Shown piece by piece: positions 53,029 through 63,344 of a stretch of DNA of 64,000 nt (the stretch's first letter is position 1; each line of letters starts with the position of its first letter). Below the pieces are notes generated by a model that searched no databases, was not told the origin of the DNA, and worked only from the letters and a program-made list of their open reading frames with translations. The DNA is taken from the NCBI RefSeq assembly GCF_003344625.1, contig NZ_QPKJ02000010.1:1-64000 (forward strand), read 5' to 3'. Both the position numbers and the translations under genes were made by a program. Source of the DNA: Solirubrobacter deserti. Lineage in GTDB: Bacteria; Actinomycetota; Thermoleophilia; Solirubrobacterales; Solirubrobacteraceae.

Positions 53029-53127
53029 TCACAGCGCCGGGACGGCGCCGGTGTACGGCGGCCGAGGCGGCCGCCGCCGGATGCGTTCGCTGATCCTGCG
53101 CGCGTGTCGCTGGAGAACTGCGGTCAT
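53029..53127 (-). CDS. possible 32-residue basic peptide
   Basis: MTAVLQRHARRISERIRRRP is followed by RPPYTGAVPAL. Very basic and helical at the N-terminus. AAAGGA lies seven bases before the ATG and a good promoter sits just upstream, TTGACG-N17-TAATTG at 53159-53187, which is why I list it. It could equally be a leader for the gene at 52689. No known family. Confidence 0.35.
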   Translation of the reverse strand: MTAVLQRHARRISERIRRRPPRPPYTGAVPAL

Positions 53128-53158
53128 CGTGGGTTCCTTTCTGGTCGGCTCAGTCGGG

Positions 53159-53187
53159 CAATTAGGCCGCCGGTCCCCATCCGTCAA
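53159..53187 (-). promoter_or_regulatory. sigma-70-type promoter, leftward
   Basis: TTGACG (53182-53187), 17 bases, TAATTG (53159-53164) on the minus strand. It would drive the small frames at 53029 and 52689. Confidence 0.55.
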
Positions 53188-53206
53188 CGGGCGCAGAAGA
53201 CGCGGG

Positions 53207-54451
53207 TCAATGGCGCGCGCACGGCCGTGGGCGCCGCCAGGAAGCCGCCCTCGAACACCGAGCGGACCGCAGACGCCACCCTGCCGGCACCGGCGCGCCG
53301 GCTCCCGGCAACGGCCTCGCGATCGCGCGGTACACCGCCGCATAGCGCTGCGCGACGGCCTTCGGGCCGAACCGTTCCTCCGCTCGGGCGCGGCACCGGT
53401 CGAGGTCGATCGCATCGACGCGGTCGAGAGCCGCGGCCAGCTCGGCTTCGTCGTTGACGAACACTCCCGTGCGACCGTCGTCGATCACCTCCAGTGCCGA
53501 GCCACGCGGAGCGGCGATCACCGGCGTGCCGGCGGCCATGGCTTCGACCATGGTCATCCCGAACGGCTCCACCCACATGGTCGGCATGAGGATCGCGCGG
53601 GCGCGCCTGAGCAGTTCGCGCTTGCGAGCGCCGCCGAGATCGCTGACGTGTGTGACCTGCGGTCCCTCGACGTGCGGCGCGATCGCCTCCGAGAAGTAGG
53701 CCTCCGCCTCGCGCTCGACGGCACCGGCGAGGACGAGTGGCCGGCCCGCCGCTCGAGCGACGCGGATGGCCCGGTCCGCGCCCGTGCCCGGCGCGATGCG
53801 GCCGACCCACAGCAGGAAGTCGTCCTTGGCGGCGCTCACGACCTCGACGGGGTTCGGGACGACGGCGTCGACCCGCACCCCCGCGGGTCCGGCCGCCGCG
53901 TGCGCGCGGGACAGGCAGACGAGCGCGGCCTTGGCGCCGTGGGCTCGATACCAGTCCCGCGTGGCCTCGTCGAACGGGCGGTGCACCGTGTGCACCACGG
54001 GCACGGCCAGCCGATCGGCCATGGCCAGCGCGGTCCACCCGGAGTGATCGTGCACCAGGTCGAACGGCATGCCGTCCAACTCGGCCCGCTCGATCGCGGC
54101 GAACGCGCACGCCGCGTGGTCGGCCTCGACCATGCTCGAACCGACTTCTCGCTCGTGCGCGCGGTCGAGCACGCTCACGATCCGCGCGAGGCTGCGGGAA
54201 CCGGGAGCGGCGTACAGCGTCACGTCGTGGCCGGCGGCGACCAGCGCGTCGGCGAGCGACGCCAGCGCCGCTTCGACGGCACCGTCGCTGGTGGGTGTGA
54301 CCGGCCGCCACGGCGGGGCCAGCAGCGCGATGCGCAGCGGGCGATCCTCCTCCGCCGACGCCAGCGCACGGTCCAACCGTTGCGTCGTCTGGTCCGGCTC
54401 AGCGCAGTGCCGCCGGCTCGTCGCGGGCGGCAGTAGACCGTTGTCGACCAT
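53207..54451 (-). CDS. glycosyltransferase family 4
   Basis: A protein of 414 residues with a GT-B fold. N-terminal domain from about residue 39: RIALLAPPWRPVTPTSDGAVEAAL, HDHSGWTALAMADRL, VVHTVHRP; C-terminal domain: LLWVGRIAPGTGADRAI, VTHVSDLGG and the donor-binding MPTMWVEPFGMTMVEAMAAGTPVIA, with the conserved Glu pair of GT4. It should transfer a sugar from a nucleotide donor to a glycan or lipid. GGAGG seven bases before the ATG supports the start. The last 30 residues (WRLRSARCSRAASW...) read less naturally than the next frame (SAVRSVFEGGFLAAPTAVRA), so a late frameshift is possible. Divergent from a sigma factor gene. Confidence 0.88.
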   Translation of the reverse strand: MVDNGLLPPATSRRHCAEPDQTTQRLDRALASAEEDRPLRIALLAPPWRPVTPTSDGAVEAALASLADALVAAGHDVTLYAAPGSRSLARIVSVLDRAHEREVGSSMVEADHAACAFAAIERAELDGMPFDLVHDHSGWTALAMADRLAVPVVHTVHRPFDEATRDWYRAHGAKAALVCLSRAHAAAGPAGVRVDAVVPNPVEVVSAAKDDFLLWVGRIAPGTGADRAIRVARAAGRPLVLAGAVEREAEAYFSEAIAPHVEGPQVTHVSDLGGARKRELLRRARAILMPTMWVEPFGMTMVEAMAAGTPVIAAPRGSALEVIDDGRTGVFVNDEAELAAALDRVDAIDLDRCRARAEERFGPKAVAQRYAAVYRAIARPLPGAGAPVPAGWRLRSARCSRAASWRRPRPCARH

Positions 54452-54537
54452 CGGCGTCCTCCAAGTGTCGCTTCCTCCCCTCGATGTCGTATATGTCGTG
54501 GCTCACCTATGGGATAGGCCGCCGTCCGCGAACGTCA

Positions 54538-55446
54538 ATGTCGAAGCCACTGGTTGTCTCACTGCGCGAAGAAGTCGAGGCCGGGCACGCCGCCGACCGT
54601 CAGCTGGCGCGCGAGCTCGGCCGCCCCGAGCCCCGGCGCGCGACGGCCACGGGCGGCTACATCGACTCGCTCGGGCCGGCGTCCGCAGCCGAACACATCG
54701 AGCCCGACCTCGTGGCGCGGGCCCAGGGTGGCGAAGCGCGCGCTCGCGCGGAGCTCATCGCGGCCTGCATGCCGCTCATCGCCGGCGTCGCTCGCACATA
54801 CCGCAGCGGCCAGGTCCACCGCCAGGAGCTGCTGCAGGAGGGCGCGGTCGGCGTGCTGCGAGCGCTGGAGCGTTTCGAACCGCAACGCGGGGTGCCGTTC
54901 TGGGGCTACGCCACGTGGTGGGTCCGCCAGGCCATGCAGCAGCTCGTGTCCGAGCTGACGCGGCCGATGGTCCTGTCCGACCGGGCGCTGCGCCACCTCG
55001 CACGGCTCAAGCAAGCGCACCGCGACGCCGTGCAGGGCAGCGGCCACGAACCCACGCGCGAGGAGCTCTCCGAGCGCACCGGGCTCGATCTCGGCCAGGT
55101 CGACGACCTGCTGGCGGTCGAGCGTGCGCCGAAGTCGATCGACGAACCGATCGTCCGCAGCGGCGCCGAGCTCGGCACGTTCGGCGAGCTGCTGGTCGAC
55201 CCGATGGCCGAGGACGAGTACGAGCGCGTGCTGGCCGCGGTCGAGAGCGAGGAGCTGCACGGGCTGCTCGCCGGGCTCTCCGAACGCGAACGAGCCGTCC
55301 TGCGCGCGCGCTACGGCTTCGACGACGGTGACGAGCGTCCGCTTCGCGCCGTCGGCGACGAGCTCGGCCTTAGCGGCGAGCGGGTGCGCCAGATCGAGCG
55401 CCGCGCGCTGGGGAAGCTCGCCGCCGCCATGACCGCCCGCCCGTAG
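54538..55446 (+). CDS. sigma-70 family factor, group 2/3 (regions 2, 3 and 4)
   Basis: A protein of about 302 residues. Region 2: LIAACMPLIAGVARTYR, LLQEGAVGVLRALERFEPQRGVPFWGYATWWVRQAM, the primary-sigma-like core 2.3-2.4. Region 3: REELSERTGLDLGQVDDLLA. Region 4: LSERERAVLRARYGFDDGDERPLRAVGDELGLSGERVRQIERRALGKL. No region 1.1, so it is a non-essential paralogue of the housekeeping factor rather than RpoD. ATG at 54538 (MSKPLVV) is preferred over upstream ATGs because TTG/ATA-rich promoter-like sequence overlaps those. No anti-sigma gene adjoins. Its regulon is not known. Confidence 0.88.
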   Translation: MSKPLVVSLREEVEAGHAADRQLARELGRPEPRRATATGGYIDSLGPASAAEHIEPDLVARAQGGEARARAELIAACMPLIAGVARTYRSGQVHRQELLQEGAVGVLRALERFEPQRGVPFWGYATWWVRQAMQQLVSELTRPMVLSDRALRHLARLKQAHRDAVQGSGHEPTREELSERTGLDLGQVDDLLAVERAPKSIDEPIVRSGAELGTFGELLVDPMAEDEYERVLAAVESEELHGLLAGLSERERAVLRARYGFDDGDERPLRAVGDELGLSGERVRQIERRALGKLAAAMTARP

Positions 55447-55579
55447 GGCAGCGCTCGCACGAGGTGCGTACACCTTCCGCGCCAACCCGCGTGGGACGTG
55501 CACGTGCGCTGAGACGGGGCCGGGCCGTGCACGCGGCCTGGCCCCGGGTCAGCGTCGGTTTTCGAGCGGAGCCGTCGGG

Positions 55580-58579
55580 TCAGGGCAACTGCCAGCGCTG
55601 GTTCGGTCCTCCGTGGCAGTCGTAGATGATCAGCCGGGTGCCGTTCGCGGAGCCGCCTGAGGCGGCGTCCAGGCAGCGTCCGGACTGCGGGTTGCGCAGC
55701 GTGCCGTCGGCCGCCGCCCGCCACTGCTGGGCGCTCGTGGCGTTGCACTCGTAGAGCTGCACGGCGGTGCCGTTGGCCGTGCTGCCGCCGGCGACGTCGA
55801 GGCACTTTCCGAGCGCTTCGACCGTGCCGTCGGAGGTGACGCTCCAGCGCTGTGCGGCGGTGCCGTTGCAGTCGAACAGCTGCACGGCCGTGCCGTTGGC
55901 GTTGGAGGCGCCGGCGATGTCGACGCACTTGCCGCCGATCCCTCTGATCGCACCGCGCGGGGACACGACGTCGCGCGCGGCGGCCACGGTGATCTCGCCC
56001 GTGAGCTGGATGTCGCGGGACGAGCGCCCGACGTGGATCGGGACGCGCCCGGCCGGTGTGACCCACGCGCCGGTGGCCTCGTCGAAGTACGAGAAGGCGC
56101 GGCGGTCGAGCGTGACCGTCACCCGCTCGCGCCCGCCCGGATCGAGGGTGACCTTGGCGAAGCCGGCGAGTTGCCGGGGAGGCGTGGGCACGCTCGTCGG
56201 GAGCCGGCCGACGTACACCTGCGCGGTCTCCGCGCCGGTGCGCGCGCCGGTGTTGCGCAGCGTGAACTGCACCTGGACGTTCGCGCCCTGCCGGGTCGTG
56301 GCGAGGTTGCGGTAGGCGAAGCTGGTGTAGCTCAGCCCGTGCCCGAACGGGAACAGCGGGTCCAGGCCGGCGCGGTCGTAGCCGCGGTAGCCGAGGAAGA
56401 CGCCCTCGTCGTGCTCGACCGTGAGGTCGTCGAGCGTGTCCCACGGGTTGCGGATGCCGAGCTGCTCGGGCTGGCTCTCGCTGCGCGGGAACGTGATCGG
56501 CAGCTTGCCGGACGGGTTGACGTCGCCGAAGAGCACGCTCGCGATCGCGTTGCCCTGCTCCTGCCCGCCGTAGTAGGAGTCCACGACGGCGTCCACGCGC
56601 GACAGCCACGGCATCAGCACCGGGCCGGCCGCGCCCAGCACGACGACCGTGTTCGGGTTCACCGCGGAGACCGCCCGGATCAGCTGGTCCTGGTCGTTGG
56701 GCAGCGTCAGCGAGAAGCGGTCTCGCTGCTCGCTCTCGAACGTGGCCGCGAAGACCACGGCGACGTCGGCGTCACGGGCGGCCTCGACCGCCTCCCGCGT
56801 GGCGGGCGAGTAGGCGTTGGCCGGGTGGGTCCAGCCGAGCTGCAGCGACGCGGGCTCCAGGCCGGTGAACGCGCGCGTGGCCCGGTACTCGACGACGATG
56901 TCGTGCTGCTCACCGGCCTCCAGGTTCAGCGTCGCGGTGCTCTCCGTCGCCCATTCACCCACCTCGGTCGCGAGGTCGATCGCGGGCTCGCCGTCGAAGA
57001 ACATCCGCGCCTCGCCCCAGCCGGTGAGCGCGAACGTGTAGGCACCCGTGGTGGGGACGGTGAACGTGCCGGTGTAACGCGCGGAACCGGCGTCCGCCGG
57101 CGTCGGCTCGAGCTGCGAGCCGTACAGGCTCGAGAAGGCGGGCCCTCCGCCGATGAAGCCCTGATCCCAGCGGACGCCGGGATCCGTCCGGGTCACGAGC
57201 GGCGCGCCGGACAGGTCGGTGGAGGTGAAGTACGTCGCCTCAAGGCCGACGCCCCCGGTCGGCGTGGTGAACACCGAGGACGGCGCGGCCGCCGGGCCGC
57301 CGAGCATCGACGTGGGGCCGACCGGGTCCGTGCCCGGGGCGTAGGCGACGTCCACGTCACCCGGCGCGCGGTCGCGGATGCCGTCGAGCAGCGAGACCTC
57401 GTAGGTCGGGGACACGTGCGAGGCGCCACCCTGCGCGCGGGCGCGGTTCGCGTCGCCGCCGATGACCGCGATCGACCCGAGCCGGCGACCGTTCAGCGGC
57501 AGCGCGGCGTTGCTGTTCTTGAGCAGCGTGATGCCGGCCTCGGCGATCTCACGTGCGGTCTCGCCGTGCTCGGCCACCGGGATCGCCGACGGGGACGGGT
57601 CGTCCTCGAACAGGCCGTGCTCGAACATCGTGCGCAGGATGCGGTGCACGTGCTCGTCGACGGTGGCCTCGGTCACCTGCCCGGACTGCACCGCGGCCAC
57701 GATCAGCTCCGGCGTGTAGAACTGCCGGTTGCCGGTCTCCATGTCCAGGCCGTTGTTGAGTGACTGCACCGTCGAGTGCGCGGCGCCGAAGTCCGTCAGG
57801 ACGAAGCCGTCGAAGCCCAGCTGGCGCTTGAGGATGTCCACCAGCAGCAGGCGGTTCTGGCAGGCGAACTCGCCGTTGACGCGGTTGAACGCGCACATGG
57901 TCGAACCGAGTCCGTTCTCGACCGCGGCCTCCCACGGCGGCGTGAAGATCTCCTGGATCGTGCGCTCGTCCGCGACGGAGTCGTAGGGCGTGCCGCGGTT
58001 GATCTCCTGCGTGTAGAGGTTGTAGTGCTTGAGGTCGGCGATCACCCCGCGCTCCTTCACCGCGCGGACGTAGGGCCCGACGACGCTGCTGGTGAGGAAC
58101 GGGTCCTCGCCCTCGGACTCGTTCGCCCGCCCCCACCAGGGAGCGCGGACGATGTCGCCGTTCGGGCCCAGCAGCACGTTGCCGCCGACCTGCCGCACCT
58201 CGTCGGCGACCGTCCGCCCGTAGCGGGCGGCGAGCGCCGGATCGAACGCCGCCGCGAGCAACAGCGGCGACGGCATCGCGGTCGCCCGGTTCTCCGTCTC
58301 GGGCAAGGAGACTCCGCCCAGGCGCAGGCCCGCGCCGGCATCGAGCATCCGCAGCGACGGGATGCCCAGCCGGTCGATCCCGTCGGCGAAGTACGCCCAC
58401 GCCGTGCCCGGATCGTTGGACATCAGCTCGGCTTTCTCCTGCAGCGTCATCGCGTCGATGACCAGGTCCGCGCGCCGATCCGGGCCAAGCGCCGGATCGT
58501 CCCACGGCCGCTGCGCGCCGGCCGCAGCCGGTAACGCCAGCGCCCCGAACAACGCGCCGCACACCAGCAACCCCCGCAT
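55580..58579 (-). CDS. secreted GH3 beta-glucosidase with PA14 and ricin-B lectin domains
   Basis: A protein of 999 residues. Signal peptide (MRGLLVCGALFGALALPAAAGA); GH3 catalytic barrel with the nucleophile Asp in GFDGFVLTDFGAAHS (about 263); PA14 insert about 446-590 (GLEATYFTSTDLSGAPL, GEARMFFDGEPAI); GH3 second domain (VVVLGAAGPVLMPWL, PFGHGLSYTSFAY) and fibronectin-III-like domain; and a C-terminal ricin-B lectin of about 125 residues with three QxW-type repeats (QRWSV, QQWRA, QRWQLP) ending the protein. It should hydrolyse beta-glucosides of plant or microbial glycans outside the cell, with the lectin binding sugar. It stands alone. Confidence 0.94.
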   Translation of the reverse strand: MRGLLVCGALFGALALPAAAGAQRPWDDPALGPDRRADLVIDAMTLQEKAELMSNDPGTAWAYFADGIDRLGIPSLRMLDAGAGLRLGGVSLPETENRATAMPSPLLLAAAFDPALAARYGRTVADEVRQVGGNVLLGPNGDIVRAPWWGRANESEGEDPFLTSSVVGPYVRAVKERGVIADLKHYNLYTQEINRGTPYDSVADERTIQEIFTPPWEAAVENGLGSTMCAFNRVNGEFACQNRLLLVDILKRQLGFDGFVLTDFGAAHSTVQSLNNGLDMETGNRQFYTPELIVAAVQSGQVTEATVDEHVHRILRTMFEHGLFEDDPSPSAIPVAEHGETAREIAEAGITLLKNSNAALPLNGRRLGSIAVIGGDANRARAQGGASHVSPTYEVSLLDGIRDRAPGDVDVAYAPGTDPVGPTSMLGGPAAAPSSVFTTPTGGVGLEATYFTSTDLSGAPLVTRTDPGVRWDQGFIGGGPAFSSLYGSQLEPTPADAGSARYTGTFTVPTTGAYTFALTGWGEARMFFDGEPAIDLATEVGEWATESTATLNLEAGEQHDIVVEYRATRAFTGLEPASLQLGWTHPANAYSPATREAVEAARDADVAVVFAATFESEQRDRFSLTLPNDQDQLIRAVSAVNPNTVVVLGAAGPVLMPWLSRVDAVVDSYYGGQEQGNAIASVLFGDVNPSGKLPITFPRSESQPEQLGIRNPWDTLDDLTVEHDEGVFLGYRGYDRAGLDPLFPFGHGLSYTSFAYRNLATTRQGANVQVQFTLRNTGARTGAETAQVYVGRLPTSVPTPPRQLAGFAKVTLDPGGRERVTVTLDRRAFSYFDEATGAWVTPAGRVPIHVGRSSRDIQLTGEITVAAARDVVSPRGAIRGIGGKCVDIAGASNANGTAVQLFDCNGTAAQRWSVTSDGTVEALGKCLDVAGGSTANGTAVQLYECNATSAQQWRAAADGTLRNPQSGRCLDAASGGSANGTRLIIYDCHGGPNQRWQLP

Positions 58580-58724
58580 GTCCTACCGCCCTTCTGGACG
58601 CCCCGCCATGGGCTGGTCCTCGGCCGCGCCGTCGCGGTCGCGCCAATCTGGCACGCGCAGTCGACCAGCACGCGAGGACCGCGGTCAAGCCCGCCGTCCG
58701 ATCACGGACCGGGGCCCCCAAAGC

Positions 58725-60094
58725 TCAGACCCGTGGGTCGAGCGGCAACAGCGGTTCGAGGCGCCACGCGGCGGCGACCGGGACTGCGGCTTCGAGGAAT
58801 TCGCGATACCGCTCGGCTACGCGCTCAGCGCTTGCCACGGCCGTGACCTCGGGGCCCACGACCAGCCGCAGCTTGCCCGAAGCGGGCCGCTCGAGCGGCC
58901 AACAGCGCTCGACCTCGACCATCGCGTCCATCACGCCCAGCCCGCGCAGCCGTTCGAGCAGCGCTCGCGCAGGCGCGCCTGCACGTCGCCACGGGCGACG
59001 ACGAGCACCCGCACACTGCTCGGACCGGTCTGCACGACCTGGAACTCGACCACATCGCGGTCGCGCGCGATCACCCCGAAGTGCAGCGGCTGGACGCGGA
59101 CGTCGCCCAGCTCCAGCACATCGTGGGCCCGGCCCGCGACGGACTCGAGCCGCCGCAGGGTCCGCCCGCACGCGCACGGCTCGGCGGCGATCGTCACCGC
59201 GTCCGCGATCTCCAGGCGCAGCAACGGCTGCACGAAGTTGAACAGGTTGGGGACGAGCAGCTTTGCGCCGGGCGCGCCGTCGGGCACCGCCCGCCCGTGC
59301 TCGTCGACGTTCTCGACGCGCACCATGTCCTCGAACAGGTGGATGCCGGCGTGGTGCTCGCAGTCGACGCCCCACAACCCCTCGGTGGTGGCGTAGAGGC
59401 TGTACGGCCGCACGCACCAGGTCTCCTCGATCCGATCGGCCATCTCGGGCGTCAGCAGCTCGCTGCTCGTCGAGATCAGTTCGGGCGCGATCCGCAGCCG
59501 GCCGGCGCGCTGCTCCTCGGCGAGCTCGAGGGCCATCGTGGGGAAGGTGTTCAGCGACTGCGGCTGGAACGCGTTCAGCCGGCTGACGATCTCGCGCAGC
59601 GGCTGGGTGACGGCGAGCCCGAGCACGCGGTGCACGCCAACGTCGACCGCACTGGCGCAGCGGCGGCTCATGTGGGTGCCGGTCGGGCTCACGACCGCCC
59701 CGATGCGCAACCGGCGCGGGAACCGCGGTTCGATGCCGACGGTCGCGGAGTACCGGAGGAACTGGGCCATGATCCCGGTCCACCCGGCGCGGTCGTAGAC
59801 GAACAGGCCCTTCAGGCCGGACGAGCCGCTGGTCGTCATCACGCGGTAGTCGCCGAGGTAGCGCTCGTCGCGGCGCAGACGCGGGTCCGTGACGATGGCA
59901 TCGAAGTGCTCCATCATCGTCGCCTTGTCGAGCGGCGCGCCGTCCCAGTCGCGGTAGAACGGCGACCGCCGCCGGGCGTGCTCCACCAGCGTGTCGAAGC
60001 GCTGCTGCTGGAACGCACTGAAGGGCTCGCGCTCGCGGGCGAGCAACGCGCGGGACTGCCGCAGCGCGACGGCGAAATCAAGCAACCGGGTCAT
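58725..60094 (-). pseudogene. phenylacetate-CoA-ligase/CapK-like adenylating enzyme with one frameshift
   Basis: From the ATG at 60094 the frame gives an AMP-forming ligase of the PaaK/CapK group: TTSGSSGLKGLFVYD (phosphate loop), SLNTFPTMALELAEEQ, YSLYATTEGLWGVDC and LLRLEIADAVTIA. It stops at about 58931 after GDVQARLRERCSNGCAGWA. Moving one base near 58985 restores LLERLRGLGVMDAMVEVERCWPLERPASGKLRLVV and the normal C-terminus, with the Lys-containing GKLRLVV end, to a stop at 58725. One missing base explains it, either real decay or an assembly error. It would activate an aryl or fatty acid as an adenylate. GTG at 60097 is another start. Confidence 0.75.
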
Positions 60095-60670
60095 CACGCA
60101 TCTCCTGCTCGAGGAAACGTCGTCCTGCCCGCACGGCGAAGTCGTCGTCGACGCGCTCGGGCATGGTCAGGTGCTCGAGCGAGAGCCCGAGCTGCATCGC
60201 GTACCCGCCACCACCAGCTCGCGCGCGTCGCGGCCGACGGACGCGCTGAGCGCCTGCACCAGCGGCTGCTGCACGCCGCGGTGGATCGCCGCGAAGCGCT
60301 CCCGCAGCGCCGGTCGCCGGATCACGTGGGCCCAGAACTCGAAGAACGCCGCCATCCAGCCGTCCTCGGCGGTGCCGCGCCGGCGCGCCGTCCGCAGCGA
60401 GATGACGTCCAGCGCCTCGGGCACGCCGTGCTCGGCCAGCGCGCGCTCGATGTCCTCGATCCCGCGCGCCGCCCGCCGCTCGTAGACGGCGAAGAACACG
60501 TCCTCCTTGGCCGCGAAGTTCGAGTACACCGCGCCCTTCGTGTAGCCCGCGGCCTCGGCGATGTCACCGACGCTCGACGCGTGGAACCCGCGCTCGACGA
60601 ACAGGCGCTCGCCGGCGGCGATCACGCGCTCTCGGGTTCGGTCCCGCAGCTGCGCGCGGGTGAGTGGCAT
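60078..60670 (-). pseudogene. TetR family regulator with one frameshift near its C-terminus
   Basis: The N-terminal helix-turn-helix is complete (TRERVIAAGERLFVERGFHASSVGDIAEAAGYTKGAVYSNFAAKEDVFF), and the ligand domain reads well to ARELVVAG. Then the frame gives TRCSSGSRSST and stops near 60167. Shifting by one base within 60203-60212 (a run like GTGGTGGCGGGTA) gives YAMQLGLSLEHLTMPERVDDDFAVRAGRRFLEQEMRDD, the normal TetR end, to 60078. So one base is missing, real or by sequencing error. It would control the adjacent adenylating enzyme, whose start overlaps the restored end by 17 bases. Confidence 0.78.
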
Positions 60671-60858
60671 ACCGGCGGAGTCCTAATACCGGCGGTATCT
60701 GAGCGCAACGCTCTCAGGGAGTTCCTGAGGGGGCGACGCACCACCAAGGCCCAATCCTTCGGGTGCTGAAGCCCGCACTGGGGGCTGTCGGTTGCCCGCC
60801 AACCGCTCACGGGACAACCCGTTGGGAGCGCCTCGGCGCGGCTGGGAGTCTGCTGCCC

Positions 60859-61734
60859 ATGAACGCGAGACTCCTCCTGACGCCGCTGTTTGCCGCCACC
60901 GTCCTGTTCGCCGCCTGCGGTGGTTCGGACGCGCCGGACGCGCCGACCATCGCCACCAAGCCGGTCGCCGAGATCGCCGTGCCGGACGACATCAAGGCCA
61001 AGGGCACGCTGGTCGTCGGCACCGACGCGAGCTACCCGCCGATCGAGTTCATGGGCGCCGACGGCAAGACCGTCGAGGGCCTGGACGCCGACCTGGCGCA
61101 GGCGCTGGCCGGCACGATGGGCCTGAAGGCCGAGGTCCGCCACGCGACGTTCGACAGCATCCTCCCGGGCCTGACGACGAAGAAGTTCGACGTCGGCATG
61201 TCGGGCTTCACGGACACCAAGGAGCGCGAGGAGACGGTCGACTTCGTCACCTACTTCTCGGCCGGCACGGCGTTCTTCGTCAAGGCGCAGGGCGGCCCGG
61301 CCATCAACACGCTCGACGATCTGTGCGGCCGGCGGCTCGCGCTGCAGAAGGGCACTGCGCAGGTCGAGGACGCCGACGCCCAGCAGGAGAAGTGCGCCGC
61401 GGCCGGCAAGCCCGCGATCAAGGTCATGACGTTCCCGGACCAGCCGGGCGCGAACCTGGCGGTCGTCAGCGGGCGCGCCGACGTCGGCATGACCGACTCA
61501 CCCGTCGCCGCCTATCAGGCCAAGCAGTCGGGCGGCCAGCTGAAGGTCGTCGGCGAGCCGTTCGGCACCGCGCCGTACGGCATCGCGCTGCCGAAGGGCA
61601 GCCCGCTGGTCAAGCCGATGCAGGCCGCGATGCAGGCGCTGATCGCCGACGGCACCTACGGCAAGATCCTCGCCAAGTACGGCATCGAGGCGGGCGCGAT
61701 CACCGAGCCCGGCATCAACCAGGCCGCCGAGTAG
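60859..61734 (+). CDS. polar amino-acid ABC transporter substrate-binding lipoprotein
   Basis: A protein of 291 residues. Lipoprotein signal: [20 protein letters not shown] with FAAC as lipobox (Cys near 20). The mature part is a type-II periplasmic binding protein of the glutamine/basic amino-acid family: [56 protein letters not shown] and [12 protein letters not shown]. It binds an amino acid outside the membrane and delivers it to the permease encoded next. ATG 60859 starts the lipoprotein signal; the 188-base upstream region contains a CGGG-ACAA-CCCG hairpin near 60818-60831 but no riboswitch I recognise. First gene of a three-gene operon. Confidence 0.93.
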   Translation: MNARLLLTPLFAATVLFAACGGSDAPDAPTIATKPVAEIAVPDDIKAKGTLVVGTDASYPPIEFMGADGKTVEGLDADLAQALAGTMGLKAEVRHATFDSILPGLTTKKFDVGMSGFTDTKEREETVDFVTYFSAGTAFFVKAQGGPAINTLDDLCGRRLALQKGTAQVEDADAQQEKCAAAGKPAIKVMTFPDQPGANLAVVSGRADVGMTDSPVAAYQAKQSGGQLKVVGEPFGTAPYGIALPKGSPLVKPMQAAMQALIADGTYGKILAKYGIEAGAITEPGINQAAE

Positions 61735-62595
61735 ATGCAGCCGATCGACGCTGTTCCGGTCCGGCGGCCGGGCCGTTGGATCGCCGCCATCGCCGTCGCC
61801 GTCCTGGCGGCGGCGGTGGTGCGGTCGGTGGCGACCAACCCGCGCTTCCAGTGGGACGTGGTCGGGGAGATGCTGTTCTCCGAGCGCATCCTGCACGGCC
61901 TGCTGCTCACGCTCGAGCTGACCGCGATCGCGATGGTCGCGGGCGTCGCCCTCGGGGTCGTCGTCGCCGTCGCCCGCATGTCCCCGAACAAGCTGCTCGC
62001 CGGCGCGGGCGCCTTCTACGTGTGGCTGTTCCGCGGCACGCCGGTGCTGGTCCAGCTGCTGTTCTGGAGCTTCATCGCCGCGCTGTACCCGACGGTCGGC
62101 ATCGGCCCGTTCGAGGCCGACGCCAACCTCCTGATCACGCCGTTCATGGCCGCGGTCCTCGGCCTCGCGCTCAACGAGGCGGCGTACATGGCGGAGATCG
62201 TGCGCGCGGGCATCGCGTCCGTGCCGGAGGGCCAGTCCGAGGCGGCCTCGGCGCTCGGCATGTCGCGCCTGCAGATGCTGCGGCGGATCGTGCTCCCGCA
62301 GGCGATGCGCGTGATCGTCCCGCCCACGGGCAACGAGACGATCTCGATGCTCAAGACGACGTCGCTGGTGAGCGTGATCGCATCCAGCGACCTGCTCTAC
62401 AGCGCGCAGCTGATCTACTCGCAGAACTTCAAGCAGGTGCCGTTGCTGATCGTGGTCTGCATCTGGTACCTGGCCATCACGACGCTGCTCTCGCTCGGCC
62501 AGGCCGCGCTCGAGCGGCACTACGGGCGCGGCGTCCGGCGCACGCGCAAGGAGAGCAAGCCGATGCGATTCCTCAAGCCGGCGGTGGCGCGATGA
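61735..62595 (+). CDS. polar amino-acid ABC transporter permease
   Basis: A protein of 286 residues with five or six TM helices. The coupling motif [29 protein letters not shown] (EAA loop) identifies it as a His/Glu/Gln/Arg-type permease, with [14 protein letters not shown] before it, the usual opening of the transmembrane domain. It probably forms a homodimer, since only one permease gene is present. The ATG follows directly after the binding-protein stop. The C-terminus ([15 protein letters not shown]) is basic, and the TGA overlaps the ATPase start as ATGA. Confidence 0.94.
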   Translation: MQPIDAVPVRRPGRWIAAIAVAVLAAAVVRSVATNPRFQWDVVGEMLFSERILHGLLLTLELTAIAMVAGVALGVVVAVARMSPNKLLAGAGAFYVWLFRGTPVLVQLLFWSFIAALYPTVGIGPFEADANLLITPFMAAVLGLALNEAAYMAEIVRAGIASVPEGQSEAASALGMSRLQMLRRIVLPQAMRVIVPPTGNETISMLKTTSLVSVIASSDLLYSAQLIYSQNFKQVPLLIVVCIWYLAITTLLSLGQAALERHYGRGVRRTRKESKPMRFLKPAVAR

Positions 62596-63344
62596 TCGTC
62601 GCCACGGACGTGCACAAGCGCTACGGCAAGCTCGAGGTGCTGCGTGGAATCGACCTCACCGTGCAGCGCGGCGAGGTCACGTGCCTGATCGGCCCGTCGG
62701 GCTCGGGCAAGTCGACGTTCCTGCGGTGCGTGAACCGGCTCGAGCGGATCGAGGGCGGCCGCCTGGCCGTCGACGGCGAGCTGATCGGCTACAAGACCAA
62801 GCACGGCCGGTTGCACGAGCTGCGCGAGCACGAGATCGCCGCCCAGCGCGCGCAGATCGGCATGGTGTTCCAGCACTTCCACCTGTTCGCGCACATGACC
62901 GCGCTGGAGAACGTGATCGAGGCGCCGCTGCGCGTCCTCAAGCTCGATCGCGCCACCGCGGTCGCCCGCGCCACCGACCTGCTCGCCCAGGTCGGGCTCG
63001 AGGACAAGCTCGACAGCTTCCCGTCGCAGCTCTCCGGCGGCCAGCAGCAGCGCGTCGCGATCGCCCGCGCCTTGGCCATGAAGCCCAAGCTGATGCTGTT
63101 CGACGAGCCGACGTCGGCCCTGGACCCCGAGACCGTCGGGGAGGTGCTCGAGGTGATGCGCGGCCTGGCCGCCGAGGGCATGACCATGCTCGTCGTCACG
63201 CACGAGATGGGCTTCGCGCGCGGGGTCGCCGACACCGTCGCGTTCATGGACGAGGGCCGCGTGATCGAAGCGGGCACGCCCGAGCAGGTGCTCGAGCAGC
63301 CCGCACATGCCCGGACGCGGGAGTTCCTCGCGCGGATGCTCTAG
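62592..63344 (+). CDS. polar amino-acid ABC transporter ATP-binding protein
   Basis: A protein of 250 residues, GlnQ-like. Walker [10 protein letters not shown] (about residues 35-43), Q-loop [19 protein letters not shown], signature [16 protein letters not shown], Walker [15 protein letters not shown] and the switch His in [10 protein letters not shown]. All catalytic residues are present. It powers uptake by the permease and binding protein encoded just upstream; the ATGA overlap couples its translation. It completes the transporter: one binding protein, one permease, one ATPase. Confidence 0.96.
   Translation: MIVATDVHKRYGKLEVLRGIDLTVQRGEVTCLIGPSGSGKSTFLRCVNRLERIEGGRLAVDGELIGYKTKHGRLHELREHEIAAQRAQIGMVFQHFHLFAHMTALENVIEAPLRVLKLDRATAVARATDLLAQVGLEDKLDSFPSQLSGGQQQRVAIARALAMKPKLMLFDEPTSALDPETVGEVLEVMRGLAAEGMTMLVVTHEMGFARGVADTVAFMDEGRVIEAGTPEQVLEQPAHARTREFLARML

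Noticed and set aside
60671..60858. Possible riboswitch before the amino-acid transporter operon
   Set aside because: Only a small CGGG/CCCG hairpin is visible; no known riboswitch core could be matched.
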